Source: Streptomyces sp. NBC_01341
Lineage (GTDB): Bacteria; Actinomycetota; Actinomycetes; Streptomycetales; Streptomycetaceae
Assembly: GCF_035946055.1 (NCBI RefSeq)
Contig: NZ_CP108364.1
Span: 7,347,388-7,411,387 of the forward strand
Length of the DNA stretch: 64,000 nucleotides
Direction of reading: 5' to 3'
The position numbers and the translations under genes were made by a program. This document shows positions 45,267-52,852 of this stretch, in pieces. Numbering within the stretch: position 1 is the first letter of the stretch; each line of letters opens with the position of its first letter. The notes under the pieces are model-generated. The model made no database searches. It worked only from the letters and a program-made list of their open reading frames with translations, and was not told the origin of the DNA.

Positions 45267-46088
45267 TCAGGGCTGTGTACGGGCAGCATCCAGGCGCCGG
45301 TGAACCATCGACAAGGTGGTCAGCAGCTCCAACAGCTCCTCATCGCCGACTGGGCGGCTGCGCCTGGGATCATGCGCCGCCGGATTCCGGTACATGCTGC
45401 CCAACCCCTTGATCAGCGAGGCGAAGCCCTTCTGCTCATCCCGCTCCGTCGCCGTGACGCCGGTGTTGATGGCGACCCGCGGCGCCCCGGCGGCGCCGGG
45501 CATCAGGACGGCGTCGACCAGCCGCGCCCCGTCGAGCTGCTCGCCGGTGAGCTGCCGCAGCCGGTTGAAGACGGACTTGGCCGCCTGCAGGCTGGCGTGG
45601 AAGGCGTTCTTCGCGAGGATCTCCTGGGTGCAGTACTCCAGGACCTTCGGGTGCGTCCCACGCCGGCGGAGTTCCGCGCGCAGGGAGTTGGCGTGCCGAG
45701 CGGCCTCGTCGAGGGTGCTGGCGGCTGTTCCGCGAGCCAGCTTGCCCGCGTCGTTGACACGAAGCCCGACATGGACGAGGACTTCGTTGAGGTCGTCGCG
45801 GCGCCGGGAGAACACTTCGGGCTGCCGGGCGTAGCGCACAGGTGCCATCGCTTCGGTGATGAACCTGACCACACAGTTCGAGGCCCGGTCGCGGTTCTGC
45901 CGCATGAGTAGCGCCCGGGCAAGGCGCTCGCGCTTGTTCGGCCCGTCGGCGTCCGCGATGCCTATCCGCTCAAGAAGGAGGCCGATCTCGCGAACAGACA
46001 GGCCCTCGTCCGTGTCGGCGAGGATGTCCGCGACAGCGGTAACCGTGGCGGCGGGCCAGGGATCGAACGTCTTCTTCGCAGTGGTCAT
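45267..46088 (-). CDS. TIGR02391-type HEPN-like protein (273 aa)
   Basis: MTTAKKTFDPWPAATVTAVA, then DEGLSVREIGLLLERIGIAD, a winged-helix-like N-terminus. The C-terminal half has the hallmark FHASLQAAKSVFNRLRQLTG, DGARLVDAVLMPGAAG, EQKGFASLIKGLGSMYRNPA and AAHDPR, the TIGR02391 signature; RNPAAH fits the HEPN RxxxxH motif. Family members occur in restriction and abortive-infection contexts. Probably an RNA-targeting or structural defence protein. Intact, alone in its transcription unit. Confidence 0.75.
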   Translation of the reverse strand: MTTAKKTFDPWPAATVTAVADILADTDEGLSVREIGLLLERIGIADADGPNKRERLARALLMRQNRDRASNCVVRFITEAMAPVRYARQPEVFSRRRDDLNEVLVHVGLRVNDAGKLARGTAASTLDEAARHANSLRAELRRRGTHPKVLEYCTQEILAKNAFHASLQAAKSVFNRLRQLTGEQLDGARLVDAVLMPGAAGAPRVAINTGVTATERDEQKGFASLIKGLGSMYRNPAAHDPRRSRPVGDEELLELLTTLSMVHRRLDAARTQP

Positions 46089-46330
46089 CGCACACCCTTC
46101 CCAGACCCGTCCTGCGCAGGCCAGCCGATCAGGATGACATAGCGATGCGATGCGAACAGACGGATCCAGGAAGCATCCTGGAATCCTCTGGTCCCTGTAG
46201 GCAGCCCTGGCCGGCGGAAGTGGAGCGCGTCGGATGGGCTTCTTGGTCGTTGATCGGTGAGACGAACCAGGACAGGAGGCCGGCCACGGTAGGTACCGGC
46301 TTCCCGAGCGAAACGGACCGGCTTGTGCCT

Positions 46331-46702
46331 GTGACCACGTTGTACTCGACTCTCACCGCCGAGGATCTCACCCTTGGCGACATCGACGCACTCGTCCGCT
46401 ACCTCACCCCCCGCCTTCAAGAAGCCAAGAATGGCCTTCCGTACGACAGCGAGGCCTACCGGGCCCTGGGCACCGTGGCGTACCTGCTGACATCTCAGGC
46501 GAAGGACACGCGGACCGTGTTCGCCGCGACTCCGCTCACCAAGGAACTCCTTGAAGCCCGGTTGCGGCAGTGGAACAAGTTGACCCGCCTGACGTATGAA
46601 TGGCACCAGGACGACGACTACAGCGACCGTTGGGGCCCGGTTGAACACCGCGATGCGGCCGAGGCCGCCGATGAGGCGGCAAGGCGGCTGAGCCGTCTGT
46701 AA
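46331..46702 (+). CDS. hypothetical acidic protein (123 aa)
   Basis: VTTLYSTLTAEDLTLGDIDA, VRYLTPRLQEAKNGLPYDSE, AYRALGTVAYLLTSQAKDTR, WNKLTRLTYEWHQDDDYSD and DAAEAADEAARRLSRL. All-helical by appearance. GTG 46331 is preferred over a GTG two codons earlier; the open frame continues upstream without protein-like composition. No recognised family. Confidence 0.5.
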   Translation: MTTLYSTLTAEDLTLGDIDALVRYLTPRLQEAKNGLPYDSEAYRALGTVAYLLTSQAKDTRTVFAATPLTKELLEARLRQWNKLTRLTYEWHQDDDYSDRWGPVEHRDAAEAADEAARRLSRL

Positions 46703-46877
46703 GGCAGCCCTCCCTGCGCGCCCGCCTCAATCCGGTCGTTGCGGGCGAGCAGCAGGCTGATTGACTCCGGGCGGAGTCGACGTCTTGTTCAGCCGGGTGA
46801 GCTCCGGGGGCGTCCGCCCCTTCGCCGCCGCCCGCCGGATCCCGCTCAGTTCCGGGCGGGAAGCGCAGAGCCCCCAG

Positions 46878-47198
46878 TCAGTCCCGGGGCGGGAACAGTT
46901 CGATCAGGCGCGCGCGCTGCCGTTCACCGAGACCCCGGATTCTTCGCGTCTCCGAGATGCCGAGGTCCACGAGATGACGGCGGGCTTTCACCGTGCCAAC
47001 GCCAGGGAGGGACCGCAGGAGCTGAAGCGCGCGTGTCTGCCGGGCGGTGTCGTCGCCCCGGTCCAGGACGTCGAGAAGTGAGATACGTCCAGTCTTCAAC
47101 GCCGTGAGCATCTCGCCGCGCTCCTTGCGGATCCGGCCGGCCTTCGCGAGCGCTTCGGCCCGCTGCTCGGGAGTCAGGGTGGGCGGAGGGGTCGGCAT
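46878..47198 (-). CDS. actinobacterial integration host factor (sIHF/mIHF) paralogue, 106 aa
   Basis: PTLTPEQRAEALAKAGRIRK, ERGEMLTALKTGRISLLDVL, the helix-two-turn-helix LRSLPGVGTVKARRHLVDLG and ISETRRIRGLGERQRARLIE are the signature of the actinobacterial IHF family. ATG 47198 has GAAGGAG four bases upstream. The chromosomal core copy is usually near the pyrimidine genes, so this accessory copy is divergent and could serve nucleoid structure or recombination on the mobile arm. Confidence 0.85.
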   Translation of the reverse strand: MPTPPPTLTPEQRAEALAKAGRIRKERGEMLTALKTGRISLLDVLDRGDDTARQTRALQLLRSLPGVGTVKARRHLVDLGISETRRIRGLGERQRARLIELFPPRD

Positions 47199-47313
47199 GG
47201 CGCTCCTTCGTCGGTGGGGCATCCATCATGGCCGACGGGACCGCTCCGCGTACGGGCGGTGCGGTCCCTGATCCGGTCACTGTTGCCCGCGAGGCCGGGC
47301 TGTGCGGGCGGGG

Positions 47314-47847
47314 TCAGCCGACTGCGCTCTGCTGGAGGAAGCGCTTCTCCTTGCGCTTGCGCAGGATTTGGTACCAGCGGGCGTTGCAGGAGAGCTCTTC
47401 CCGGCAGGTGTCCAGGAACGTCTTCTGGGCGGCAACCACTGCCTCGGCCTGAAGCTGGAAGCGGTCCGCCTTCTTCTCGTTGAGGTCCAGGTCGCTGGCG
47501 GCCGTGACGAGCTTCTCTGCGGCGTCGATGAACTGGATGCTGCCGCACAGGCGAACACCGTTGAGCGCGCTGATCAGGTCGCTGCTGATCTCCCACATCG
47601 TGGGCATCTGGGCAGCGAGCAGTTTGTGTGAGGCCCGTCCGGCTTCGCGGTGCAGGTTGGCGAAGTGGTAGCTGTGGGCGAAGCCACGGGTGGAGGTGTC
47701 CAGCATCCGGTGGTAAGCGCCTGCCCGGTCTTCCTTACTGCCGAGCCGGGGGATACCTGTGGGCCGGTAACGGCCTATCAGGGCGCCGAGCGGACTGCCA
47801 GCAGCCTTGATGCCGGCAGTGGCTATGCCAGAGGTGATCAGGTCCAT
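47314..47847 (-). CDS. hypothetical protein (177 aa)
   Basis: ATG 47847: MDLITSGIATAGIKAAGSPL, then GALIGRYRPTGIPRLGSKED, AYHRMLDTSTRGFAHSYHFA, LLAAQMPTMWEISSDLISAL, FIDAAEKLVTAASDLDLNEK and CREELSCNARWYQILRKRKE. Largely helical and soluble apart from a mildly hydrophobic N-terminus. Not recognised. Its promoter region is shared, divergently, with the unusual AT-rich leader at 47.9-48.0 kb. Confidence 0.55.
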   Translation of the reverse strand: MDLITSGIATAGIKAAGSPLGALIGRYRPTGIPRLGSKEDRAGAYHRMLDTSTRGFAHSYHFANLHREAGRASHKLLAAQMPTMWEISSDLISALNGVRLCGSIQFIDAAEKLVTAASDLDLNEKKADRFQLQAEAVVAAQKTFLDTCREELSCNARWYQILRKRKEKRFLQQSAVG

Positions 47848-47898
47848 GCTCGGTTCTATCACCGAGGCCGCGCCCAACACGTGTTCGCACATGCGGAC

Positions 47899-47927
47899 AT
47901 GACAGAGAGTCAACTATGTGCTATACT
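47899..47927 (+). promoter_or_regulatory. strong sigma70-like promoter in an AT-rich island
   Basis: ATGACA (47899-47904), 17-bp spacer, TATACT (47922-47927): five of six matches to each consensus box. It drives the small membrane gene. The whole 47.9-48.06 kb stretch is far AT-richer than the rest of the window. Confidence 0.6.
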
Positions 47928-48018
47928 GGACTTAGTGGCAAAACGTCACATATAACACACCAACTTACCTTAAGTGTCCAGCTACTGACATAGTATCACG
48001 GACCAATTAAGGGAGGCA

Positions 48019-48042
48019 ATGAAAACTCAAGGAGAAATTTGA
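48019..48042 (+). CDS. 7-codon leader peptide
   Basis: GGGAGG then ATG 48019 encodes MKTQGEI with TGA overlapping the next ATG by one base (TGATG). It is well placed for translational coupling or attenuation of the membrane gene. Very short, so only the arrangement supports it. Confidence 0.4.
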   Translation: MKTQGEI

Positions 48043-48314
48043 TGCTTAAGAAAATTTGTAGGTTCGTACAAGTAGCGCCAGCCCTCGTCAAGGACGCCTA
48101 CCGGGGCGCCGTACTGAAAGCCCTGGTGCTCGCACCCGCCTGGACTATGGCTTACCTATGGGTTGTTGAGAAGACAGACGACTACTACTCGCACGACCTG
48201 GCGCTGGCCCTAGGCCTGACGGTGGGACTGATGCTCCTGGCACCGGCGTGGGTAGGCATCGTCGGCCTGCTCCCCATCGCCTGGGCAACCCGGGACAAGA
48301 AGCAGAACAAGTAA
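48042..48314 (+). CDS. small membrane protein (90 aa)
   Basis: MLKKICRFVQVAPALVKDAY opens with AT-rich, lysine-using codons unlike the neighbours. Two predicted transmembrane helices follow (VLKALVLAPAWTMAYLWVV and LALALGLTVGLMLLAPAW with VGIVGLLPIAWA), then a KKQNK tail. AAGGAG lies nine bases before ATG 48042. The unusual codon use suggests recent transfer, perhaps from a phage or low-GC plasmid. Function unknown. Confidence 0.65.
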   Translation: MLKKICRFVQVAPALVKDAYRGAVLKALVLAPAWTMAYLWVVEKTDDYYSHDLALALGLTVGLMLLAPAWVGIVGLLPIAWATRDKKQNK

Positions 48315-48420
48315 GGAGGAATGCCCCCGGACCCCTCGCGGGACCGGGGGCACCCGCACATGCTTCGGACGGCAACCGACAGGTGACAGTCCTCACAGCC
48401 GCCCACACGCCGACTGCCCG

Positions 48421-48807
48421 TCAGGAAAAACCCCAAGAACACAACTGACGCCCCACCAGACCTACCCCCATCGCCCCGGACGCTGCGTCCCGCACCAGAG
48501 CGACGGCCTCCTTCGGCAGGTACTCCAGCCGACAGCCATTCAAAGCCAGATACGCCTCAGCGCAATGCCACGCATAAGCCTCGTTCGAGTGCTCCAGACA
48601 TGGCAGCCGCACCAGCGTCTGCAACAACGCCGCAGCCTTGAAGTACACCGACCCGTAGATGTCATGCTCCAGCGCCCGCGCATTGACCCGCGCCACAGCC
48701 GCATACAGCGTGCCGTAATCGTCCCCCTGCGGATCACCCGGCAACAGCTCAGCAGCGTGCAGCAGAAAGGTCACGTCCAACGGGTGAAGCGGCTCGTTCT
48801 GCGTCAC
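48421..48807 (-). CDS. Fic/Doc-like toxin component (128 aa)
   Basis: HPLDVTFLLHAAELLPGDPQ, DDYGTLYAAVARVNARALEH, DIYGSVYFKAAALLQTLVRL, EHSNEAYAWHCAEAYLALNG and YLPKEAVALVRDAASGAMGV match the Streptomyces Fic-family toxin of Doc-type pairs. The canonical HxFxDGNKR loop is replaced by EHSNEAYAW, so the usual AMP- or phosphotransfer chemistry is doubtful. The GTG start overlaps a TGA ending an upstream frame, ...AHRKREQGHAA, presumably the antitoxin tail, whose remainder is missing at the transposition module. Confidence 0.65.
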   Translation of the reverse strand: MTQNEPLHPLDVTFLLHAAELLPGDPQGDDYGTLYAAVARVNARALEHDIYGSVYFKAAALLQTLVRLPCLEHSNEAYAWHCAEAYLALNGCRLEYLPKEAVALVRDAASGAMGVGLVGRQLCSWGFS

Positions 48808-48860
48808 GCGGCATGCCCCTGCTCCCGCTTGCGATGTGCCGGGTTGGTGTCGGTGTGTGG

Positions 48861-48931
48861 TGTCAGTGACGGGACGTCAGGACTAGCCGTTTCCGCTGGT
48901 CGGGTGTTGAGGGAGGGTGTGGTCACTGACA
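48861..48931. repeat. inverted TGTCAGTGAC pair at the module's left flank
   Basis: TGTCAGTGAC (48861-48870) and GTCACTGACA (48922-48931) are exact reverse complements, 51 bp apart. They are candidate transposase or ATPase binding sites. GGGGCGGTAC is also repeated just after them (48933 and 48965). Confidence 0.6.
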
Positions 48932-49077
48932 CGGGGCGGTACCTGGTGCCTTCATGGCTGTCATGGGGCGGTACACCCCACTCCACTCCGCTGTCTCGGG
49001 AACGGCACTTCTGATCCTTTAGAGGGCTGCGCGGCTGCACGGTGGTGGGGTCGGTGTCTGCGGCGGAGGGTTTTTCG

Positions 49078-50361
49078 GTGGGCGAGCCGGGCGTGTGGGG
49101 TGAGATCACGGCGGGGTTGAGGGTGTCCCGGCCCGTGCTGGTGGCGCGGCTGATGGAGCTCGATGCGGCCGGGGCGTTGACGACGGCGCATGTGCGTGCG
49201 GGCGCACAGGTCGGTGGGGTGACTGCACGGACGGTGTGGCGGTGGCTGGAGGCGGCGCGGACCGAGGGGCGTGTGGAGCGCAGGCGTCGGGCCCGGTTGG
49301 AGTTGTCCGACCAGGCGTGGGAGGTGCTGGCGCAGGCGGGCGGGAACGTGGCGGTGCTGCACCGGTACTTGAAGCGGGTCGGGGGCGAGGTGCCTTCGCT
49401 GGCGTCGTTGTACCGGGTGGTGCACCGGGACCTTCAGGCCGGCAGGGTATTGCCGGACCGTGCGGTGGTGCGCAGGGAGCGGGAGGAGCAGCAGACGAGG
49501 CAGGCGCTGGCTGACCTCGCTCTGGCCGGGCCGCGGGAGGGCGGCGCGGCGAAGGTGGCTGCGCGCCGGCCGCCGCACCCTGCGCCGGAGGCGGTCTCGG
49601 GCGTGCCGTCGGGGGAGAGCGGCACGCTGGAGGGTGTGGCGTTGCCGGCGGGGGCTCGGCTGGTGGAGACGTCGTCGGTGCGGGCGGTGGCCGAGGCGGT
49701 CGGGCAGGCAATGGCGGCCGAGGGCGCGGTGTGTGTGTTCGGTGACCCGGGCCGGGGCAAGACCGCGGCTGTGCGGATGGCGCTCCGCGCAGTGCCTGCG
49801 GGCTGGAAGGTGACGTGGGTGCCGGTGCCGGTGCGCCCGTCGGTGGCCGGAATGAGGCGGGCGGTGTTCGATGCTCTGGCACTGCCGGGCCGCTTCCCGC
49901 ACACATCGGCGCTCGCCGACGCCGCAGTTACGGGGGCTCTGGGCGAGGCGCGGGTGCTGGTGGTCGATGAGGCACAGCGCCTGCCCGTGCCGTGCCTGGA
50001 GTACCTACAGAGCCTGTGGGACCACCCGGGCACACGGGTCACGCTGGTGCTGTGCGGGGCGGGCACCGAGCGGGCGCTGGCCCGGCTGCCGCAGCTGGCG
50101 TCACGCATCGGCGCGTGGCAGGAGGTTCCACGTCTGGCCGCAACGGAAGTGACAGCCGTGGTGACCGGCTTCCATCCGCTGTGGCGCACTGTCTCGGCCG
50201 AGGACCTGACATGGATCGACCAGACGTCGACACACGGCACGCTCCGGACTTGGGCCGCTTTGACCACACACCTGCAGAACGTGTTGCTCACCACCGCTGA
50301 CGCGGTCGCCGACCGGGCCTTGCTGGGGCGGCTGTGCCAGCGGGTCGCGCCGCCGCTGTGA
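49078..50361 (+). CDS. AAA ATPase fused to a transposase-type DNA-binding domain (427 aa)
   Basis: GTG 49078 follows GGAGGG eight bases upstream. Residues ~10-130 align with the N-terminus of the next gene's transposase: ALTTAHVRAGAQVGGVTART then VWRWLEAAR against NLTAGHVRVAADALGASERT then VWRWLAAAQ, and SLASLYRVVHRDLQ against SLTTLHRAIRRDLT. From ~195 on it is a TniB/MuB-like ATPase: Walker A GDPGRGKT at 222-229, Walker B ARVLVVDEAQRLPV, sensor TLVLCGAG. MuB or TniB proteins normally lack such a domain, so this ATPase may bind the element ends itself. Likely delivers target DNA to the transposase. Confidence 0.78.
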   Translation: MGEPGVWGEITAGLRVSRPVLVARLMELDAAGALTTAHVRAGAQVGGVTARTVWRWLEAARTEGRVERRRRARLELSDQAWEVLAQAGGNVAVLHRYLKRVGGEVPSLASLYRVVHRDLQAGRVLPDRAVVRREREEQQTRQALADLALAGPREGGAAKVAARRPPHPAPEAVSGVPSGESGTLEGVALPAGARLVETSSVRAVAEAVGQAMAAEGAVCVFGDPGRGKTAAVRMALRAVPAGWKVTWVPVPVRPSVAGMRRAVFDALALPGRFPHTSALADAAVTGALGEARVLVVDEAQRLPVPCLEYLQSLWDHPGTRVTLVLCGAGTERALARLPQLASRIGAWQEVPRLAATEVTAVVTGFHPLWRTVSAEDLTWIDQTSTHGTLRTWAALTTHLQNVLLTTADAVADRALLGRLCQRVAPPL

Positions 50362-50423
50362 ACCCAGCGCACGCTCCGGCGGCCGGCACACGTAGATGTC
50401 CCAACCGCGTGAGGGGAGCTGAC

Positions 50424-52109
50424 ATGGAGGACGGTGACGCGGTCCGCGCAGTCGGCGGACTGCCCGCGGCGTCAAGGACGGCAATGCGTGGCCCTGCGGT
50501 GCGGAGGCTGCTCGCCCTGCGGGCCGGGGGAAACCTGACAGCAGGTCATGTACGAGTGGCTGCGGACGCGCTGGGGGCGTCGGAGCGCACGGTGTGGCGC
50601 TGGCTGGCCGCTGCTCAGAGCGATGAGACTGCAGCCGCCTATCCCGGTGCGCGCTCCCGGGCCGATGCGAGGTTCACGGTCACGCCCGAGATCCGTGGAC
50701 TGCTGGCGTTGTGGAAGGGGAACGTGCGGGCGGTTCATCGCGAGCTGGTCCTGCGCGCTGCCAGGCAGTCCCCGCCTGCAGACGCGCCGTCGCTGACGAC
50801 GTTGCACCGGGCGATTCGCCGTGATCTGACGCCGGGGGAGCGGGCCGGGCTCGCGGGTGGAGAGCGGGCGGCGCGTAAGCATGATGTGTTCCTGGCCAGG
50901 CCGCGGGGCTGGCGGAACCAGGTGTGGGAGACCGACCACATGCAGGCACCTGTTCTGGTCGATGTCGAGGGCAGGGCTCGCAGGCCGTGGATCACCTGGT
51001 TCACCGACTGCGCCACCAACGCGATCACCGGTGTCGCGGTGACACCGGTGCATCCGTCGCGGGAGTCGGTGCTGGCCGCGCTGCGCTCCGCTGTCCTGCG
51101 CGAGGACCCCTACGGCCCGTTCGGCGGCCTGCCCGAGAAGGTGCGGGTGGACCGTGGCAAGGACTTCCTGTCCCGGACGGTGACCGCAGCGTTCGATCTC
51201 CTGGACGTGACGGTGGAGGACCTGCCCGCCTACACCCCGCACCTCAAGGGCACGGTGGAGGGCCTGAACCGGGCGGTAGAAGGCATGTTCCTGGCCGCGC
51301 TGCCCGGCTACGCCCGCCAGCCGCGCCCCGGTAAGCGTGCTTCCCGTCCGAAGGACGAGGTGCTGCTTGGCTTCGAGGACTTCACCGCCCGGCTGCTGGA
51401 TTGGACGCTGTGGTGGAACACCGAGCACCGTCCGGCGCCGTTGCGGGGCAAGACTCCGCTTGAGGCGTGGCAGGACGATCCCACCCCGCTGCGGGACGTA
51501 CCGGCCGCAGATTTGTGGACGTTCACCCTGGAAGACGCCGGCACCCGCATGCTGACAAGCAGCGGTATCCGCTTCAAGAACCGCGACTACGTGGGTCCGT
51601 GGATGACCGGGCAGGCCGGGATCCAGGTCCGGGTCCGTTTCATGCCCCATCACGACCACCGCATCGAGGTCTACCACGCCACCACGGGCCGCTACCTCGG
51701 TCCCGCGGATCTGGCAGACCAGGCCACTGAGGAACAGGTCAGCGCCGTACGGCGGGCACGGGCCGCCCGCGCCCGCCGCCTGAAGAAGGACCTTCAGGCC
51801 TCACAGCGCGAGCGCTATGCAGCCGTGAACCAGCCGGAGGCGCCCCGGCGGCTCGGCGCGCTGACCACCGCGCAGGCCGAGGCCGAGCTCGCCCAGGCCG
51901 CCGGCACCGACCTGTCGGGTCTGGCGATGCCGGACCTCATCCCGCCCGCCGCGCCCCCGGCCGACTGGCGTACCCCTGCTTCCCTGGCCGCGCTGACCAC
52001 GCCAGGCATGCCCGCCCCGATCCCGTCCGGCAGTGCTGGCACTTCCGCCCAGGGCGGCCGCGACGGGCGGGCCGCACCTCCCCCCACCGACGAAGATGGA
52101 GATGCCTGA
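50424..52109 (+). CDS. DDE (rve/Mu-type) transposase (561 aa)
   Basis: ATG 50424 with GAGGGGAG. N-terminal two-HTH DNA-binding region (to ~140); rve catalytic core with Asp171 (QVWETDHMQAP), Asp243 (EKVRVDRGKDFLS) and Glu279 (LKGTVEGLNRA); then a Mu-C-like beta barrel (LEDAGTRMLTSSGIRFKNRD, YVGPWMTGQAGIQVRVRFMP) and a charged tail (RRARAARARRLKKDLQASQR) that may contact the ATPase. Complete triad and length, so probably active. Stop and the next ATG overlap (TGATG). Confidence 0.85.
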   Translation: MEDGDAVRAVGGLPAASRTAMRGPAVRRLLALRAGGNLTAGHVRVAADALGASERTVWRWLAAAQSDETAAAYPGARSRADARFTVTPEIRGLLALWKGNVRAVHRELVLRAARQSPPADAPSLTTLHRAIRRDLTPGERAGLAGGERAARKHDVFLARPRGWRNQVWETDHMQAPVLVDVEGRARRPWITWFTDCATNAITGVAVTPVHPSRESVLAALRSAVLREDPYGPFGGLPEKVRVDRGKDFLSRTVTAAFDLLDVTVEDLPAYTPHLKGTVEGLNRAVEGMFLAALPGYARQPRPGKRASRPKDEVLLGFEDFTARLLDWTLWWNTEHRPAPLRGKTPLEAWQDDPTPLRDVPAADLWTFTLEDAGTRMLTSSGIRFKNRDYVGPWMTGQAGIQVRVRFMPHHDHRIEVYHATTGRYLGPADLADQATEEQVSAVRRARAARARRLKKDLQASQRERYAAVNQPEAPRRLGALTTAQAEAELAQAAGTDLSGLAMPDLIPPAAPPADWRTPASLAALTTPGMPAPIPSGSAGTSAQGGRDGRAAPPPTDEDGDA

Positions 52110-52852
52110 TGACCGCGGCCACCTACCAGTACGTCGACTTGCCCGACGCTTCCGTGGTCACCACCCGCGCTCTGCTCACCGCGCGGGAGAACATCGGCGA
52201 TACGGTCGCTGCCCGCGCGATGATGTGTATCCACGGCGGCGCCGGCTTCGGCAAGACGCTCGCCGTCAACACCTGCCTGCGCGAACTCGAACCGGGCGAG
52301 GATGTCCGCCGGGTCACCTTCCGCGCCCGTCCCACCGCCCGAGCGGTGCGCTACGAACTGTTCACCGCGCTCGACCTGGCCGGCGAGCCACCGCGCCACC
52401 CCAGCGAATTCGACCGTCTGCTGAAGACCGCTCTGGCCGAACGCCCCCGTACCTTCCTCGTGGATGAGGCCCAGTGGCTCAACGGGGAGGCGTTCGAGTA
52501 CTTCCGTTACCTGTGGGACGAACCCTCCACCCAGCTCGCGATCATCTTCGTCGGCGGTGAGGGCTGCCACACCGTGCTGCGCCGCGAACCGATGCTCTCC
52601 TCCCGCATCTTCATCTGGCAGCACTTCACCCGCCTCACTCCCAGCGAGGTCCTCGACGTCATCCCGCTGTTCCACCCGATCTGGGCCGATGCCGACCCCG
52701 ACGACATCACGTTCGCCGACCAGCATGCCGCGCACGGCAACTTCCGCGCCTGGGCCCAGCTGACCGCGCACACCCGCACCGCCCTGGCACGCACCGGCCG
52801 CCCCCGCGTGGATCAGGAACTGCTGCGCTGGGCCTTCAGCCGCCTTGGCTGA
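52109..52852 (+). CDS. AAA ATPase of the TniB/MuB class (247 aa)
   Basis: Starts in an overlap with the transposase stop. Walker A GGAGFGKT at 43-50, Walker B RTFLVDEAQWLN, sensor-1-like AIIFVGGEG, arginine-rich LRREPMLSSRIFIWQHF, then FHPIWADADPDDITFAD, which also occurs in similar form in the first ATPase (FHPLWRTVSAEDLTWID). The two ATPases are therefore paralogues; this one lacks the DNA-binding domain. Likely a target-immunity or target-capture partner. Confidence 0.82.
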   Translation: MTAATYQYVDLPDASVVTTRALLTARENIGDTVAARAMMCIHGGAGFGKTLAVNTCLRELEPGEDVRRVTFRARPTARAVRYELFTALDLAGEPPRHPSEFDRLLKTALAERPRTFLVDEAQWLNGEAFEYFRYLWDEPSTQLAIIFVGGEGCHTVLRREPMLSSRIFIWQHFTRLTPSEVLDVIPLFHPIWADADPDDITFADQHAAHGNFRAWAQLTAHTRTALARTGRPRVDQELLRWAFSRLG

